Assembly (NCBI GenBank): GCA_030432855.1
Contig: JAUILM010000380.1
Location: forward strand, 1-6,089
Source: Bacteroidia bacterium
GTDB taxonomy: Bacteria; Bacteroidota; Bacteroidia; Chitinophagales; Saprospiraceae
DNA length: 6,089 bases
Reading direction: 5' to 3'
Shown: in pieces, positions 5,317-6,089 of the stretch
Numbering within the stretch: the stretch's first letter is position 1
Layout: every line of letters starts with the position of its first letter
Notes under the pieces: generated by a model
Database searches by the model: none
What the model was told of the DNA's origin: nothing
The model's input: the letters and a program-made list of their open reading frames with translations, nothing else
Made by a program: the position numbers and the translations under genes

Positions 5317-6089
5317 ATGGAATTAAGACATCTTCGATTGGTAGAAGCTGTGGCCAAAACAGGAACTTTGTCGCAAGCAGGGAAGATTTTAAATTTGACT
5401 CAGTCTGCGCTCAGTCATCAATTGAAGGAATTGGAGCAGGAGCTGGAGACTCCATTGTTTTTCCGTCTCAATAGGAAATTGGTTCTATCTGAAGCAGGTA
5501 GAATCATGTTGGAGTCTGCGACTCAGATTTTGACTGAGTTAGAAGAAGTGAAGGCAAGAGTCAATAGCCATATTAGCAGTGGTCATGGCGAAATTGCACT
5601 AAGTACACATTGCTATACTTGCTATCACTGGTTGCCGAAAGTATTGCGATCTTTTGAAAGAGAGGAGAGGAAAATTTCAATCACGATCAAGCCCGAATAC
5701 ACGAGAGATCCCTTGCCCGGCCTGCTCAATGGAGATCTTGATCTGGTGATTACGCAGAGTCAGTGGGATGAGAAAATGATCGAGTACCGTGAATTATTTT
5801 GGGATGAACAAGTCGTTGTCATTAGTTCAAAGCATCCATGGGCAATCAAGGACTTCATCGATGGCCAGGACTTTGCCGACGAAAAATTGATAATATATTA
5901 TGGTCCGTTGGAGGACTCTACACTTTACAGCAAGGTATTGGGACCCTTAGATCTGAGACCAGCCGAAGTGATTGAGATGCAACTTACCGAGGCCGCCATC
6001 GAGCTAATAAAAAGCAATATGGGGGTAAAAGTGATGGCATCCTGGGCTGTCCGTCCTTATTTACATGATCAAGATTTGTGTATTAAACC
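5317..6089 (+). CDS. metR: LysR-family transcriptional regulator, MetR-like (3' end outside window)
   Basis: The frame is open from the ATG at 5317 to the right edge, giving 257 complete codons of a protein normally about 300 residues long. Residues 1-60 are a LysR winged helix-turn-helix: MELRHLRLVEAVA, then LSQAGKILNLTQSALSHQLKELE (18-40) with the typical TQSALSHQ recognition helix, and LFFRLNRKLVLSEAG (47-61). The effector domain starts near 92. It resembles E. coli MetR closely in order and spacing: HCYTCYHWLP (98-107) against ECHSCIQWLT, NGDLDLVIT against QGELDLVMT, EKLIIY against ETLLIY, and later SNMGVKVMASWAVRPYL against ARMGIAALPHWVVESF. MetR senses homocysteine and controls methionine-synthesis genes such as metE and metH. 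The ATG is preceded by an AT-rich leader without Shine-Dalgarno and by a well-placed promoter. LysR regulators often control themselves and a divergent gene; here the divergent gene encodes the plug-domain lipoprotein. The LysR assignment is certain; the MetR subgroup is likely but rests on remembered sequence. Confidence 0.85.
   Translation, partial: MELRHLRLVEAVAKTGTLSQAGKILNLTQSALSHQLKELEQELETPLFFRLNRKLVLSEAGRIMLESATQILTELEEVKARVNSHISSGHGEIALSTHCYTCYHWLPKVLRSFEREERKISITIKPEYTRDPLPGLLNGDLDLVITQSQWDEKMIEYRELFWDEQVVVISSKHPWAIKDFIDGQDFADEKLIIYYGPLEDSTLYSKVLGPLDLRPAEVIEMQLTEAAIELIKSNMGVKVMASWAVRPYLHDQDLCIK

Noticed and set aside
5289..5474. 61-codon plus-strand frame over the start of the metR-like gene
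   Set aside because: It is out of frame with the clear LysR helix-turn-helix coding sequence starting at 5317.

Overview
The window most likely comes from the chromosome of a member of the Bacteroidota. The evidence is the C-terminal half of the gliding-motility protein GldG, a Bacteroidota-type SNF2 helicase with a DESQ Walker B box, a small lipoprotein resembling the plug domain of TonB-dependent receptors, start codons without clear Shine-Dalgarno sequences, and a promoter-like TTTG-N20-TAAATTTG that fits the Bacteroidota -33/-7 consensus. G+C looks like the mid-40s percent by eye. Class-level placement (Saprospiria or Cytophagia, for example) is only a guess. No tRNA, rRNA, CRISPR array, insertion sequence or prophage gene was seen.

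Layout. Positions 1-4740 carry three plus-strand genes that look like one transcription unit. First is the 3' part of gldG, cut by the left edge. Second is a membrane-anchored DUF4340 protein whose GTG start overlaps the gldG stop in a GTGA. Third, after a 29-base gap, is a 975-residue SNF2-family helicase. A 72-base convergent gap with an imperfect hairpin separates the helicase from a minus-strand gene (4813-5184) for a 123-residue lipoprotein with a plug-like domain. A 132-base divergent intergenic region (5185-5316) follows. It holds a good Bacteroidota promoter for the last gene, TGAA half-sites inside that promoter, and a small inverted repeat just upstream of the lipoprotein start. The last gene, from 5317 past the right edge, is a MetR-like LysR-family regulator with no frame disruption in the visible part.

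How the genes fit together. GldG and the DUF4340 protein probably belong to the same Gld-type ABC transporter or gliding assembly in the inner membrane; the stop/start overlap suggests coupled translation. The helicase is a cytoplasmic DNA-dependent ATPase. It carries an exact match to the bacterial sliding-clamp-binding pentapeptide (QLDLF, residues 552-556) in a probable loop between motifs I and Ia, which suggests it may dock on DnaN. The MetR-like regulator may control itself and possibly the divergent lipoprotein gene.

The most interesting items are the candidate clamp-binding motif, the solitary plug-domain lipoprotein divergent from a MetR homologue, and the operator-like half-sites within the metR promoter. 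No clearly novel multi-gene system is visible; most of the window looks like ordinary chromosomal content.
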